Counted from the first letter of the stretch, positions 54,239-62,913 are shown. The stretch: 64,000 nucleotides of DNA from Marinobacter caseinilyticus (GCF_011074955.1 NZ_WUQJ01000013.1:124001-188000); one strand, 5' to 3'. Notes: generated from the sequence alone by a model not told the origin. Numbers and translations: made by a program.

Positions 54239-54587
54239 GCGAATGCTCCGAACGACTCTGCTTTTGAGAGCGATGACTGAACGTGGCTTTGGGTGACTTC
54301 CGTCGGCTTTGGATGGCCTTGAGTGAATTCAGATGGCTTTGGATTACTGTAGGTGAGGAGCAATCCGGGCGGACACACTTATTAACGACCGGGCTACCCG
54401 GGTTTCAGACCGACCTGCCTCTGTGAGCAGACTCACAGAGTATCAGGATGACGCTTACCGGGGAAAACCCGTCGCCGCGACAGTCGCCGGTTAAGCCAGA
54501 GCGAAGCCGATCATTGGGAGGCATCACGCCCGAACGAACACATAGCGATCGAAACCCTGGCTGACATTGCCGCGCGGCTCAAATGCC
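54239..54587. other. Intergenic region with imperfect repeats and a CRP-type site
   Basis: 349 bases. GGCTTTGGATG-like words repeat near 54283-54345. A perfect CRP-type palindrome follows (listed separately). No gene. Confidence 0.5.
54422..54437. promoter_or_regulatory. CRP/Vfr-type binding site
   Basis: TGTGAGCAGACTCACA fits TGTGA-N6-TCACA exactly, and the palindrome extends three more bases on each side. It lies about 185 bases before the ADP-ribosylglycohydrolase start. A hairpin at the 3' end of the upstream solute-binding gene is an alternative reading. Confidence 0.6.
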
Positions 54588-55433
54588 CTACTCGATATCA
54601 ACGGGTGTTTCCGCTTCCTTTACGTCGGCCTGCTCAGATTCGGGGACCGGCTCGGCGGTGATTCCGTAACGGCGGAGAATGTCGGCCAATCTCCCGGATT
54701 TCTTTAATTCTGTGAGCCTATCCGACAGGATCCGGGCGAACTGAACGGCCTTCGGATGCTGGGGACTGAATCCGGTGTAATCCTCAAACGCCTCCGTGGT
54801 ATGACCTGCAATCACCACTGTGTCCCTGGCCCCCATCTTATCAAGCTCATACATCGCCGAGTATTCACCCTCAAGAAAGGTGGTAATGCGATCCGTCTGG
54901 AGCATGCGCAAACCTCTGTTGGTCGTGCTGTCTCCATGCATTACATGCACCCGCGCTTCATTGCTCCGTTCTTGTTCAAGGTAGTTTATCAGGTCGGAAT
55001 CCACATAATGATACCCCTGCACAATGCCAACTTTGACCGGGGCTAACGACGCGACGCCCGTATATCGCCAGGATGTTCCGGCGTTCACGAGAAATGCCAC
55101 CCGTTGCACCACCGTCGGTCCGTCCGGATACACGAGACCGGGAGCATAGTCTTGGCCAACCACCACAATCCCGTCATGGGTGCCATCCTGAACGGAATTG
55201 ACCGCCCGCACATAGGGGAGCATCTCAATCTCAAGCGTGTATCCGGCCGGTTCAAATGCCTCTCGAAGGACATCCGTCATAAACCCTTCTTTGCCTCCCT
55301 CGCTTGAGGGATCGCACGTGAACGGGCAATAATCAATCGTCGCAAAGCGAAGAGTTTCGGCCCAGGTGACAGAGGGAAAAAGGCACAGATTCACCCACCC
55401 AAAGAGCAGGAGATACCACATACGTGCGCTCAT
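54588..55433 (-). CDS. Periplasmic solute-binding protein, family 3 type
   Basis: A signal peptide ends SVTWA. The rest follows family 3 binding proteins or their sensor homologues: LRFATIDYCPFTCDPSSEGGKEGFMTDVLREAFEPAGY, PYVRAVNSVQDGTHDGIVVV and VKVGIVQGYHYVDSDL. No transporter genes are adjacent; many such orphan proteins bind ligands without transport. The start overlaps the stop of a small membrane-protein gene (ATGA). Confidence 0.83.
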   Translation of the reverse strand: MSARMWYLLLFGWVNLCLFPSVTWAETLRFATIDYCPFTCDPSSEGGKEGFMTDVLREAFEPAGYTLEIEMLPYVRAVNSVQDGTHDGIVVVGQDYAPGLVYPDGPTVVQRVAFLVNAGTSWRYTGVASLAPVKVGIVQGYHYVDSDLINYLEQERSNEARVHVMHGDSTTNRGLRMLQTDRITTFLEGEYSAMYELDKMGARDTVVIAGHTTEAFEDYTGFSPQHPKAVQFARILSDRLTELKKSGRLADILRRYGITAEPVPESEQADVKEAETPVDIE

Positions 55434-55660
55434 CTTGCTTTCTTCTTTTCTGCAAAAAACGCGATAAACGGGCGGAAAACCCGCATTTGATATTTACCGG
55501 ACTGAGTGATTATCGCAAAAAACCAGATAATTGGTATCAGCGATGTCATTGTTAAGGCTCTTTCTAACATACTCATCAAGCGGTCAACGTCATCAGTCTG
55601 CATCATGGCGAACCCCATGATGATATACGTTGCTGTTAATAAGATAACGCATGCAACCAA
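55430..55660 (-). CDS. Small membrane protein, 3' part of a possible frameshifted gene
   Basis: Two membrane segments, ACVILLTATYIIMGFAMM and LTMTSLIPIIWFFAII, end in FIAFFAEKKKAR. The only early start codon is a TTG; the first ATG is inside the first helix. The frame upstream (55593-55922, one base off) ends in FAFYLTSLG, which would join naturally to this helix, so the two may be one gene split by a +1 shift near 55670. It overlaps the solute-binding gene by four bases. Confidence 0.5.
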   Translation of the reverse strand: MVACVILLTATYIIMGFAMMQTDDVDRLMSMLERALTMTSLIPIIWFFAIITQSGKYQMRVFRPFIAFFAEKKKAR

Positions 55661-55922
55661 TGCCCAAGGACGTTAAATAAAACGCAAAAGACAAAACCTG
55701 ACGCAGAGCTCTTTCACGGCGATTTTGATCATAATGAGCATCAAGGCTGATAACCCGCGCAATTAACATTGAAATGTTTAGTCGCCATGCCTGCCGAACG
55801 TGTACAAAACCTAAAACGTGAACAAGTGTAATCTTTCCAGAAGGTAAGCGCCCCAACCTCACTGACCGGCTCAACTCTATTACGGCCCGGTGTTTGTCGG
55901 AACTATCCACGGGTTTTCCCAA
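55593..55922 (-). CDS. 5' part of the possible frameshifted membrane protein
   Basis: Starts with TTG (MGKPVDSSDK) or the GTG four codons later. It encodes a charged soluble region (SVRLGRLPSGKITLVHVLGF, YDQNRRERALRQ) and the beginning of a membrane helix (VLSFAFYLTSL). Beyond that point the frame reads GIGCMRYLINSNVYHHG, which no longer looks like a membrane protein, while the next frame does. Sequencing error, mutation or programmed shift cannot be told apart here. Confidence 0.4.
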   Translation of the reverse strand: MGKPVDSSDKHRAVIELSRSVRLGRLPSGKITLVHVLGFVHVRQAWRLNISMLIARVISLDAHYDQNRRERALRQVLSFAFYLTSLGIGCMRYLINSNVYHHGVRHDAD

Positions 55923-56034
55923 TTACTTTACCTAATCCTGATGAGTGACTATAGATAAATATAGAACGCATGGGAGCGCCGGTTGCAGTGACGTCTGCCT
56001 GATAAAAAACAAGAACAAGCATCCGGGAGCTTTT

Positions 56035-59000
56035 ATGTGGAATCCGACCATAAACCGGCGCGTCTGCGCGGGTTCATTTATTGTGGGTCTATTACCCTTA
56101 CACCTGAACAATCACAACCGGGGCACGAGAATTCTCCAGCTCTTAACGCCTGCCGGTATGCTCCTGATAGTCGCACTTCTCCTGATGTCCGGCCCGGCAA
56201 ATGCCGCTAGTTGTGGCGGGGATGGCGAGCGCGCCTGTTGTGCGGGCACCTTCGAGGTAGTGCTCGGCGACGCCTGTGATTATGGCAACGTAGAGGTGGC
56301 GGGCTGTTCGGGAGACTGCACCTGCGGCGGTTTTAACCCCTTTGGCATCGATGCCTCCGGAACCTGTAAGGCCACCACGGCCTGCGGGGGGGAGGGACAG
56401 CGCGCCTGCTGCAATGGGTCGGCAGAACCAACCTCGTCCGGAGCTTTAAGAGCCTGTGACGTAGGCCTGATCCCCGTGGAGGGCTGCGCAGGCAATTGCT
56501 ACTGTGGAGGCGATATCTCAACAGGACAGGTAGCTGTACACACCTGTGCCAAACCCACAGCCTGTGGCGGAGAGGGCCAGAGAGCCTGTTGTGTGGGAGA
56601 GCCCGGGACTACCGCAGCCTGTGATACGGAAAACCTGGTAGAAATTCCCGGCTGCACTGGCGATTGCAGCTGTGCCACTGCTGATCCGGAGGGTCTCCTG
56701 GGCGGGTTCCCAGCGAAATCCAGCAGCACCTGTGCGCTGAGTGGCTACGCAACCAAACGTATCGAAGAGCCTGAAACAGATTGGGTGGCGCCGTCAGAAC
56801 CGGGCGAATGTAGCATTCGCGGGTATGCCGACCTGCACAATCACCTGTTCGGGCATCTGGCCCATGGCGGCAACACCTTCGCGGGTAAATCTGCGCCGGT
56901 CGATGGCCAGGGTGAATTTGCACTTGACCGGTCTGACGACCCCTATGACTGGACGAACCCGCCGCCCACCATCATGTCCGCGCTCTCCTCTCTCGATGAC
57001 CTTGCCATTCACCAATCTCACGATTTTCTGTCCGGTGATCCCGTTGGCTCAGGCACCAAAGATGGCGCAAACGGCTCCACGGGTGCACCGTACTTCAACA
57101 ACTGGCCAACCTGGACCACCACCACCCACCAACAGATGTACTTTAAATGGGTGGAGCGCGCCTTTCGCGGCGGCATGCGTCTGACCACCATGTTTTCAGT
57201 CACCAACGAGGCGTTGTGCAGAACCACCAAAGGGGTCGATTGCGCCAACTCCATGGGACCGATCGATGACCAGATCGCCGCGGCCTATGATTTTCAGGAC
57301 TTTATCGACGAACAGTGTCGCCAGGACATCATTACCGGCCAGGACTCGGGATTCTGCATTGGCGAAGACGGAGCTGAAGAAGGCTGGTTTAGAATTGTCA
57401 CTGAGCCACTGCAAGCCAGACAGATTATCAGTGAGGGCAAACTTGCCGTAGTGCTCGGTATCGAGGTCGACAACCTTTTTAACTGCAAGGAAGAAAACAG
57501 CAACCGCCCGTCAGCAGACTGCCCCAATATGAGGGATGAAAACGGCAATCTCATTCTAAACGATCTGGGTGAACCGATTGATACCGTTGAAAAAGCAGTC
57601 AACCACTATTATGCCAAGGGGGTACGGCATTTTTTCCCGATCCATAATTTCGACAATGCCTTCGGGGGCGCAGCAACTTGGAACGACATCATTGCCCTGG
57701 GAAATGCCTACTCGGAACAGCGTTGGTGGGATATTGAAGATTGCGCCGCCGAAGGCTATGGAAGCTTTCTGAGCGGAGGAGCCTTTGACGAATTCTTCAA
57801 GCTTCTTATTGGCGAAATCGGTTTTGGTGGCGAGCTGCCCCCCAGACCGCTCTATGAGGGCGTTGCGTGCAACCGTTTTGGTCTTAACCTGGATACAAGC
57901 ACCCCGGGTCCGGATAAGCGTGGTCTGGGCAGTGAGCTGCTCTTGGCCGTTATGCAACGGGGAATGATTATCGACATTGACCATATGTCGCGGAAATCAC
58001 TCGACCACACGCTCGAGCTGACCCGTAATTTCGCTGGCCGCCCGAACGACCCCCAGTATCAATACCCACTGGTAGCCAGCCACGTTCAGTTCTTCGATCT
58101 CCATAAGCGGCGTTACGCTCCGCTATCCACCCTTGGACGTCATGAAAGGATGCGCACGCGTGAGCAACTTGAGGCCATACGGGATGGTGGTGGCATGATC
58201 GCCGCCATGACCAAGGATGATGTCCAGGACACTGACCTGAAAGACACGATCGTAACCCTTCCCTATTCCGAGCCACTGTTCGGAGCCGCCATCAAGAACG
58301 ATTGTTCACAATCGACCAAAACGTTTACCCAGGCCTATCAGTACGCGGTGGACCTCATGGCCGGGCCGGTGGCTCTGGGTAGCGATTTCAATGGTATCGC
58401 CGGACACGTAGGGCCACGCTTTGGTGATGATGCGTGCGGAAGTGATCTGCCATTAAGTGCTTCAATCAATCAGGCCAGAAACCGCAGTGCCCAACTGCGC
58501 GCCGGTAACCGGCTGGAATATCCCTTTACCCTGGAGGAATTCGGCACCTTTGACCGGCAGGAAACCGGTTTCAAGACCTTCGATTTCAATGTCGACGGCC
58601 TGGCCCACGTTGGCTTACTGCCCGATATGATAAAAGACATGCAGAACATCGGACTGGAACAGCCTTATACCGATGCTTTGTTCGGTTCTGCCGAAGAATA
58701 TATCCGGGTCTGGGAGAAGGCCGTCAAAGTGGCTGCCATCACCAATGGTGACCCTATTCCGGACGCGCCTCCCGCCGAACTCACGTGCCCCCGCCCCAGC
58801 TTGTGTGTAGGCGATGGGGATACCCCACCGGGAATCACCTGCCCGGCGGCACTGACCCTCGAGTGCACCGGCGTTGAGACCGTGGCGGCGTTTCCAGCCC
58901 CCGAGGCCATTGATGGCAGTTGTGGTGCGGCCACATTGCAGGGCTGTATTCCCGGCTCGGGCTCGGACTTCCTTGTTGGCGATACCAGTATCAGCTGCGC

Positions 59001-59898
59001 GGTGATCGATAGCGCCCGGAACGTCGAATCCTGCGGTTTCAACGTAACCGTAGTAGACACTCAACAGCCGCAGATCACCAGTATGCCCGCAGACCTGACG
59101 GGGATTGAGTGCACCTCGCCGCAGGGCGCATCACCAGCCCTTGGGCAAGCGGCGGCCGCGGACGTTTGCGATGCGGCACCGGTCATCAGCAACGATGCGA
59201 CGCCCACTATTCCGATCGGTGCCAATACCGTGACCTGGTCAGCCACGGATGCAAGCGGCAACAGTGACACTGCGCCACAGCTCGTTGAGGTGGTCGATAC
59301 GGTGCCCCCGCAGATCAGTTGCCCGGCCGCAATTGTGCGAGAGTGTACCGGCAATCAGTCAGCCACCGTCACACCTGATGCAGCCTCTGGATCGGATCTC
59401 TGCTCGACAACCGTCGCGTTCAGTCGTCCTGACACCCAGGCGTTCGGGCTCGGTCTGAGCGAGTTGAGCTATACGGCAACGGACGCTCAAGGGCTGTTCA
59501 CAAGCTGCACCAGCACAGTGGAAATTCAGGATACAACGCCGCCAGAGATCAGCGCCGTTGTGCCTTCAACGGAAGTGCTCTGGCCACCCAACCATGAACT
59601 GATGGATGTCGTGGTGTCGGTGACGGTCAACGACCTTTGCGATAACGCATTACCCGTGTGCAGTGTGACCGGCATCTCGAGCAATGAGCACCTGAACACC
59701 GCCGGTGATGGCAATACCGATCTGGATTGGGCGTGGAACCCGGACCAGACAGGGTCGGCGCTGAACGTCCTGTTACGCGCTGAGCGTGAAGGCTCTGGAG
59801 ACGGCCGCATCTACGCGGTCGAAGTCACCTGTGCCGATGAAGCCGGTAATACGACCATCGCTCAGACGACGGTGAATGCACCGAAGAATAATAACTGA
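56035..59898 (+). CDS. Large exported M19-like protein with Cys-rich repeats and HYR-like domains
   Basis: The start at 56035 (MWNPTINRR) has CGGGAGC upstream; the frame from 55945 is too long. A signal segment ends GPANA near residue 58. Residues 60-235 hold four CGGxGxRACC repeats with further cysteines. Residues 260-930 follow the M19 membrane dipeptidase-type amidohydrolase plan: ADLHNHLFGH, LGIEVDN, FFPIHNFDN, DIDHMSRKSL, SHVQFF and LGSDFNG hold the metal ligands. Residues 945-1287 are Ig/HYR-like with paired Cys (ITCPAALTLECTG, TDASGNSDTA). A secreted peptidase or related hydrolase with binding modules is likely; the substrate is unknown. Confidence 0.8.
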   Translation: MWNPTINRRVCAGSFIVGLLPLHLNNHNRGTRILQLLTPAGMLLIVALLLMSGPANAASCGGDGERACCAGTFEVVLGDACDYGNVEVAGCSGDCTCGGFNPFGIDASGTCKATTACGGEGQRACCNGSAEPTSSGALRACDVGLIPVEGCAGNCYCGGDISTGQVAVHTCAKPTACGGEGQRACCVGEPGTTAACDTENLVEIPGCTGDCSCATADPEGLLGGFPAKSSSTCALSGYATKRIEEPETDWVAPSEPGECSIRGYADLHNHLFGHLAHGGNTFAGKSAPVDGQGEFALDRSDDPYDWTNPPPTIMSALSSLDDLAIHQSHDFLSGDPVGSGTKDGANGSTGAPYFNNWPTWTTTTHQQMYFKWVERAFRGGMRLTTMFSVTNEALCRTTKGVDCANSMGPIDDQIAAAYDFQDFIDEQCRQDIITGQDSGFCIGEDGAEEGWFRIVTEPLQARQIISEGKLAVVLGIEVDNLFNCKEENSNRPSADCPNMRDENGNLILNDLGEPIDTVEKAVNHYYAKGVRHFFPIHNFDNAFGGAATWNDIIALGNAYSEQRWWDIEDCAAEGYGSFLSGGAFDEFFKLLIGEIGFGGELPPRPLYEGVACNRFGLNLDTSTPGPDKRGLGSELLLAVMQRGMIIDIDHMSRKSLDHTLELTRNFAGRPNDPQYQYPLVASHVQFFDLHKRRYAPLSTLGRHERMRTREQLEAIRDGGGMIAAMTKDDVQDTDLKDTIVTLPYSEPLFGAAIKNDCSQSTKTFTQAYQYAVDLMAGPVALGSDFNGIAGHVGPRFGDDACGSDLPLSASINQARNRSAQLRAGNRLEYPFTLEEFGTFDRQETGFKTFDFNVDGLAHVGLLPDMIKDMQNIGLEQPYTDALFGSAEEYIRVWEKAVKVAAITNGDPIPDAPPAELTCPRPSLCVGDGDTPPGITCPAALTLECTGVETVAAFPAPEAIDGSCGAATLQGCIPGSGSDFLVGDTSISCAVIDSARNVESCGFNVTVVDTQQPQITSMPADLTGIECTSPQGASPALGQAAAADVCDAAPVISNDATPTIPIGANTVTWSATDASGNSDTAPQLVEVVDTVPPQISCPAAIVRECTGNQSATVTPDAASGSDLCSTTVAFSRPDTQAFGLGLSELSYTATDAQGLFTSCTSTVEIQDTTPPEISAVVPSTEVLWPPNHELMDVVVSVTVNDLCDNALPVCSVTGISSNEHLNTAGDGNTDLDWAWNPDQTGSALNVLLRAEREGSGDGRIYAVEVTCADEAGNTTIAQTTVNAPKNNN

Positions 59899-60113
59899 TG
59901 GGATGACTCCGTTTACCCGAATTTGAGGGTCCGATCCATGCGCCCCTACGCGGCTGGCCTGCTTTAAACAGGACCGTCGCCGACGGGGAGTCCGCCCGGA
60001 CACCGTTTGGGTAACAGGGTTTAAGCGGCACCACCTGACTGGGGGCACCCTCGCGAGGAAGCTGTACAAAAAAATGAATCTTTCCCGGTTTTCAGATTTT
60101 CTTGACTGGGCCG

Positions 60114-60284
60114 CTAGTCTTTTTTGTCTATCGTTATCTCAATGGATTTGCTGCTACCCGCAAACCACTTCTGAACATACAGAGTACCCACCACAGGAGC
60201 GGTGCCTTCACTGGGGACTTCCTTATAGCGAACACTGTTTTTTGTTTCTTTCTCGTATTCAAACATGACTACTTTCTTCGACAT
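60114..60284 (-). CDS. Small protein, 56 aa
   Basis: ATG at 60282-60284, stop TAG at 60114-60116. The protein starts MSKKVVMFEYEKETKNSV and contains APVVGTLYVQKWF and a Lys-rich end. This matches, from memory, a short protein family (ETKNxVRxxEV, GTLYVQK) seen in Vibrio and Pseudomonas genomes and in integron arrays. It reads in the same direction as the cassettes to its right and could be the array's last cassette or the first flank gene. Confidence 0.72.
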   Translation of the reverse strand: MSKKVVMFEYEKETKNSVRYKEVPSEGTAPVVGTLYVQKWFAGSSKSIEITIDKKD

Positions 60285-60365
60285 ATAATTTTCCCGCTAA
60301 ACTATTGGTTGGTTTGCTATACGGTGTGGGCCTCCGGGGTCCTGCCTTGTGCATTTACAACGCTG

Positions 60366-60504
60366 GCACAACGCAAGCCTCTGAGCTACGGCCCTGAGTG
60401 TCTGGGACAACGCTGTTCCCATGGCCCTGCTGTTCGACCTTCCACGCTAGAAAATAAACTTGCCCCGGTTTTCGCTCGGAACGAACTGCATCAACTTGTT
60501 AGCG
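60366..60504 (-). other. Possible degenerate attC after the first cassette gene
   Basis: GTTAGCG at 60498-60504 is a clear R''-type box containing the TAA stop of gene 60499-61134. The opposite end is uncertain: AACGC words at 60359-60363, 60370-60374 and 60410-60414 are candidates, none with matching arms. Confidence 0.35.
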
Positions 60505-61134
60505 GACTGTTGCTCCATGGCGGCTTCCCACCAATCGCGACGAGAATGCAACGCAAGCCGTCGCCAATGCTCCGAATAGTAGAACCCCGTCGATTATAAC
60601 CCCGAGCAGAACAGCTCCGAAAATGCCATAGAAGAGGCCCACTATGGTGAGCACCAGACACCAAGGCCGCGATCTCAACCCGCCCAATATCAGCGTGAAA
60701 CCAATTACGATTGAGAGCGTTGGGCAAGGGATGAGCCCAGTCGGTGCGGCGTACAAGTACTCTATAGGTGTCGCATTATCGAGAAAATGAGGATATATCC
60801 AGCCAAACCCAATCATCATAGCGCCTGAAACGGCCACCCAAGCTGGCGCAACTTTCACAGCCTCTCGCGAAAAACGGGCGGCAATCGCGGCCAGAACCAT
60901 ACTCGTTAGTACAAAGGAGACTCCGTTGAATGGATTGCCGTGGACCCACGCCAGAATGCCGACAGAGATCAATGGGAGCACTAAAAGTAAACCGACCACA
61001 TGTCTTCCCGGGCGAACGCCGAAGACGAGTCCGAAAACGAGGACTGCAAAGTAGCCATGCCACAAGACGGCGAGCAGTTGCCAGTCGTTGGCTATCGCTT
61101 TAAGGCCAGCGAGTATTTCCTCAGATGATGGCAT
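60499..61134 (-). CDS. Cassette 1: multi-pass membrane protein
   Basis: The start at 61134 (MPSSEEIL) has GAGAAAG upstream and lies 13 bases inside the R' box of the next attC. A longer frame to 61200 would run through that attC. About six membrane segments (LLAVLWHGYFAVLVFGLVFG, VVGLLLVLPLISVGILAW and others) with short loops. The family is unknown; membrane proteins are common among cassettes. The TAA stop lies in an R''-like GTTAGCG. Confidence 0.7.
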   Translation of the reverse strand: MPSSEEILAGLKAIANDWQLLAVLWHGYFAVLVFGLVFGVRPGRHVVGLLLVLPLISVGILAWVHGNPFNGVSFVLTSMVLAAIAARFSREAVKVAPAWVAVSGAMMIGFGWIYPHFLDNATPIEYLYAAPTGLIPCPTLSIVIGFTLILGGLRSRPWCLVLTIVGLFYGIFGAVLLGVIIDGVLLFGALATACVAFSSRLVGSRHGATVR

Positions 61135-61146
61135 TGTTGTCTTTCT

Positions 61147-61225
61147 CGCTAACGCTGAAGCACAGCGGCGGCTGAAAGCCGTCCGGTGGCCGAAGGCCAC
61201 CGCGTACTACAGCGACTTGTTAATT
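61147..61225 (-). other. attC site 1
   Basis: Read on the minus strand it starts AATTAAC and ends GTTAGCG, with a GTGGCC-TTC-GGCCAC inner hairpin and outer arms CGCTG/CAGC. 79 bp, between cassette genes 61227-61739 and 60499-61134. Confidence 0.75.
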
Positions 61226-61226
61226 G

Positions 61227-61739
61227 TCATCCGAACTGGACGCCAGGGATTGGTGAGAATGGCTTCTCTCTAATTTTTAGGATTTTTGAAACTCTATCCT
61301 GAACTCTTGGATCGTCTTTACATGTTTCGTACCAGGCTTCCACAGCGTCACATACTTCTTTGCAAAACATGGCGACATTTAAAGTCAGAATGCGCTCGGT
61401 CCGAATCCGATGCATCCCCATCGTTGTGAATTCAAACTTGTTGAGAACTTCTTGTGCTCGCTGCTCCGAAATATCAGCGGTTCCGGCATGTAATAGTGAA
61501 CATCGCAGAGCCCAGCAGTCGGACGCAGTCAAAAAAACTACTTCTTCGCCTCCGATAATCGTTTTGTTTACGTCAGCGAGATTCTCATCAAACCAACGTT
61601 TATAGCGTGGTCCCGAATGCTCAGTACCTGGATAAGCAATAGCTCCACAAAGATCCGGCATCGTAAGTGACATGAAAAGAGCGGCATTCCAGTTCTCTGC
61701 TTCGATGCTACGACGTATAGATTCAGTGAACTTTTCCAT
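61227..61739 (-). CDS. Cassette 2: soluble protein of unknown function
   Basis: ATG at 61737-61739 has GGAGCAAG upstream; a TTG start at 61751 is less likely. 170 residues with FTESIRRSIEAENWNAALFMSLTMPDLCGAI, VFLTASDCWALRCSLLHAG and TLNVAMFCKEVCDAVEAWYETCKDD. The C-W-A-L-R-C-S-L-L-H-x-G motif is shared with many hypothetical proteins of integrons and genomic islands (from memory). Function unknown. It is soluble and has several cysteines. Confidence 0.75.
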   Translation of the reverse strand: MEKFTESIRRSIEAENWNAALFMSLTMPDLCGAIAYPGTEHSGPRYKRWFDENLADVNKTIIGGEEVVFLTASDCWALRCSLLHAGTADISEQRAQEVLNKFEFTTMGMHRIRTERILTLNVAMFCKEVCDAVEAWYETCKDDPRVQDRVSKILKIREKPFSPIPGVQFG

Positions 61740-61771
61740 GTCTTGCTCCAAATCTGAGGCTTCACGATGAC

Positions 61772-61876
61772 AATTAACGCTTTTGTTTAGCGGCGACCTT
61801 TTTGTAGCGAAGCGGAGAAAAGGGCGTCCGGTGGAGGGCCGCCAGGCCCGGAACGAACTGGAACTATTTGTTAGAA
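61772..61876 (-). other. attC site 2
   Basis: Minus strand: TTCTAAC to GTTAATT, 105 bp, with CCGGGCCTGGCGGCCC in the middle and paired GCC/GGC arms. It separates cassette 2 from the two-gene cassette. Confidence 0.68.
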
Positions 61877-61884
61877 AACTACCG

Positions 61885-61986
61885 TTATGGGATCCAGTAA
61901 ACGATGGCGAGTAAAAGCCAATAGATCACGGTAGAGGCGCCAATGAAAATCAATCCCCACACCAAATTTATGCGCCACTGCGCCAT
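61885..61986 (-). CDS. Cassette 3, second gene: 33-aa single-helix membrane protein
   Basis: ATG at 61984-61986, TAA at 61885-61887, protein starting MAQWRINLVWGLIF and ending with a hydrophobic IYWLLLAIVYWIP. It overlaps the 3' end of gene 61968-62435 by 19 bases, so the cassette holds two coupled frames. The stop lies nine bases before the R'' box of attC 2. Such short membrane proteins are easily missed; I rely on the position between gene and attC. Confidence 0.55.
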   Translation of the reverse strand: MAQWRINLVWGLIFIGASTVIYWLLLAIVYWIP

Positions 61987-62435
61987 TTAGGGCTTGGGAT
62001 TATATTGATCTCTTTTGCCATACCCTCGTCTGACTTTGTGTAGGAAACGATCTGATTCCAAAGCAGAGGCGGAAAGTATAAATATGACACCGACACCTGC
62101 TCATTAGGCACCAACGTTGGAACGACAATTTCTGCGGAGCCATTTGCGCCGTCTTCGACCTTGTGAGCGACGTTCGGAAAAATCTGATAGCTGTGAGGAA
62201 GGTTTGCATGCCCGATACGAATATTCTTAGCGGTTCGCTTACCAATGTTTCTGATAACAATTCCGTGTGTTCTCACACCGTTAATATTCTGATCTTTCAA
62301 CGGAAATTCAGAGGCATGCACCACGTACGAAATGAGTTTAGGCTTGGCCTCTATATATCTACTCAGAACTAGGCTAAACACCGCAACTATGAGCGGCGAA
62401 ATAAGTTTAGCTATCGTATCGATGTCGATTTCCAA
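61968..62435 (-). CDS. Cassette 3, first gene: membrane-anchored protein
   Basis: A TTG start with GGGAG upstream; protein MEIDIDTIAKLISPLIVAVFSLVLSRYIEAKPK has one N-terminal membrane helix. The soluble domain, about 115 residues, contains GIVIRNIGKRTAKNIRIGH and LVPNEQVSVSYLYFPPLLW, resembling an Ig-like beta-sandwich. Unknown family. The partner frame 61885-61986 overlaps its end. Confidence 0.7.
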   Translation of the reverse strand: MEIDIDTIAKLISPLIVAVFSLVLSRYIEAKPKLISYVVHASEFPLKDQNINGVRTHGIVIRNIGKRTAKNIRIGHANLPHSYQIFPNVAHKVEDGANGSAEIVVPTLVPNEQVSVSYLYFPPLLWNQIVSYTKSDEGMAKEINIIPSPKWRSGA

Positions 62436-62460
62436 AGGTTACTCCCGTAGTGCCGAAATT

Positions 62461-62520
62461 TTCTAACGCCAAGCACACCGGCGCCACGTCCGTGGCGTCC
62501 GGTGCTGTGAATTGTTATGT
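62461..62520 (-). other. attC site 3 (60 bp)
   Basis: Minus strand ACATAAC to GTTAGAA. AGCACCGGACGCCAC faces GTGGCGCCGGTGTGCT with extra bases on one side, as required for attC recognition. R'' contains the TAA of the next gene. Confidence 0.85.
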
Positions 62521-62823
62521 ACTCTTTTTGATCTTATAACCACCAAAACACCAGCCCAAAGCTCCGCCTATAAAAATGGCAGGAAGCAATACAACAATCT
62601 TGAACTTTGAAAGTTCGACGGGAAAATCGAAATACGCTAACGCATTATCAGCATAGGGGAGCAATGAAAGGGCAACGAGAATGGTGATTATAAAATTTAG
62701 GTACACACTCAAATTTGCTTTTAGGTGAACATTGCAGTTAGCACACCTTGTTGAGAATGCGTTCCTAGCTCTAATCCAATCGCTAAAACTGATAGCCTTT
62801 TCACCACAATTTGGGCAAATCAT
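62515..62823 (-). CDS. Cassette 4: zinc-ribbon membrane protein
   Basis: The N-terminus holds two CxxC pairs (MICPNCGEKAIS, TRCANCNV), a zinc ribbon. Two hydrophobic segments follow (LNFIITILVALSLLPY, FKIVVLLPAIFIGGALGWCFGG) and a basic end. The fold is common among small membrane proteins; no function known. The TAA stop is within the R'' box of attC 3. Confidence 0.78.
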   Translation of the reverse strand: MICPNCGEKAISFSDWIRARNAFSTRCANCNVHLKANLSVYLNFIITILVALSLLPYADNALAYFDFPVELSKFKIVVLLPAIFIGGALGWCFGGYKIKKST

Positions 62824-62841
62824 AATCGATGAGCCTTACAC

Positions 62842-62913
62842 ACATAACGCCTTGGGTAAGCTGCCGGTGCGGAGCGCAGCGTAGTACCGGTCAGCTTCAC
62901 CCACTGGTTATGC
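62842..62913 (-). other. attC site 4 (72 bp)
   Basis: Minus strand GCATAAC to GTTATGT. GGGTGAAGCTGACCGGT pairs with ACCGGCAGCTTACCC, with an unpaired G and A. R'' holds the TAA of gene 62908-63375. Confidence 0.85.

Noticed and set aside
60102..60599. 165-codon plus-strand frame at the array boundary
   Set aside because: Antisense to the 56-aa gene and to the 3' end of cassette 1; composition is not protein-like.
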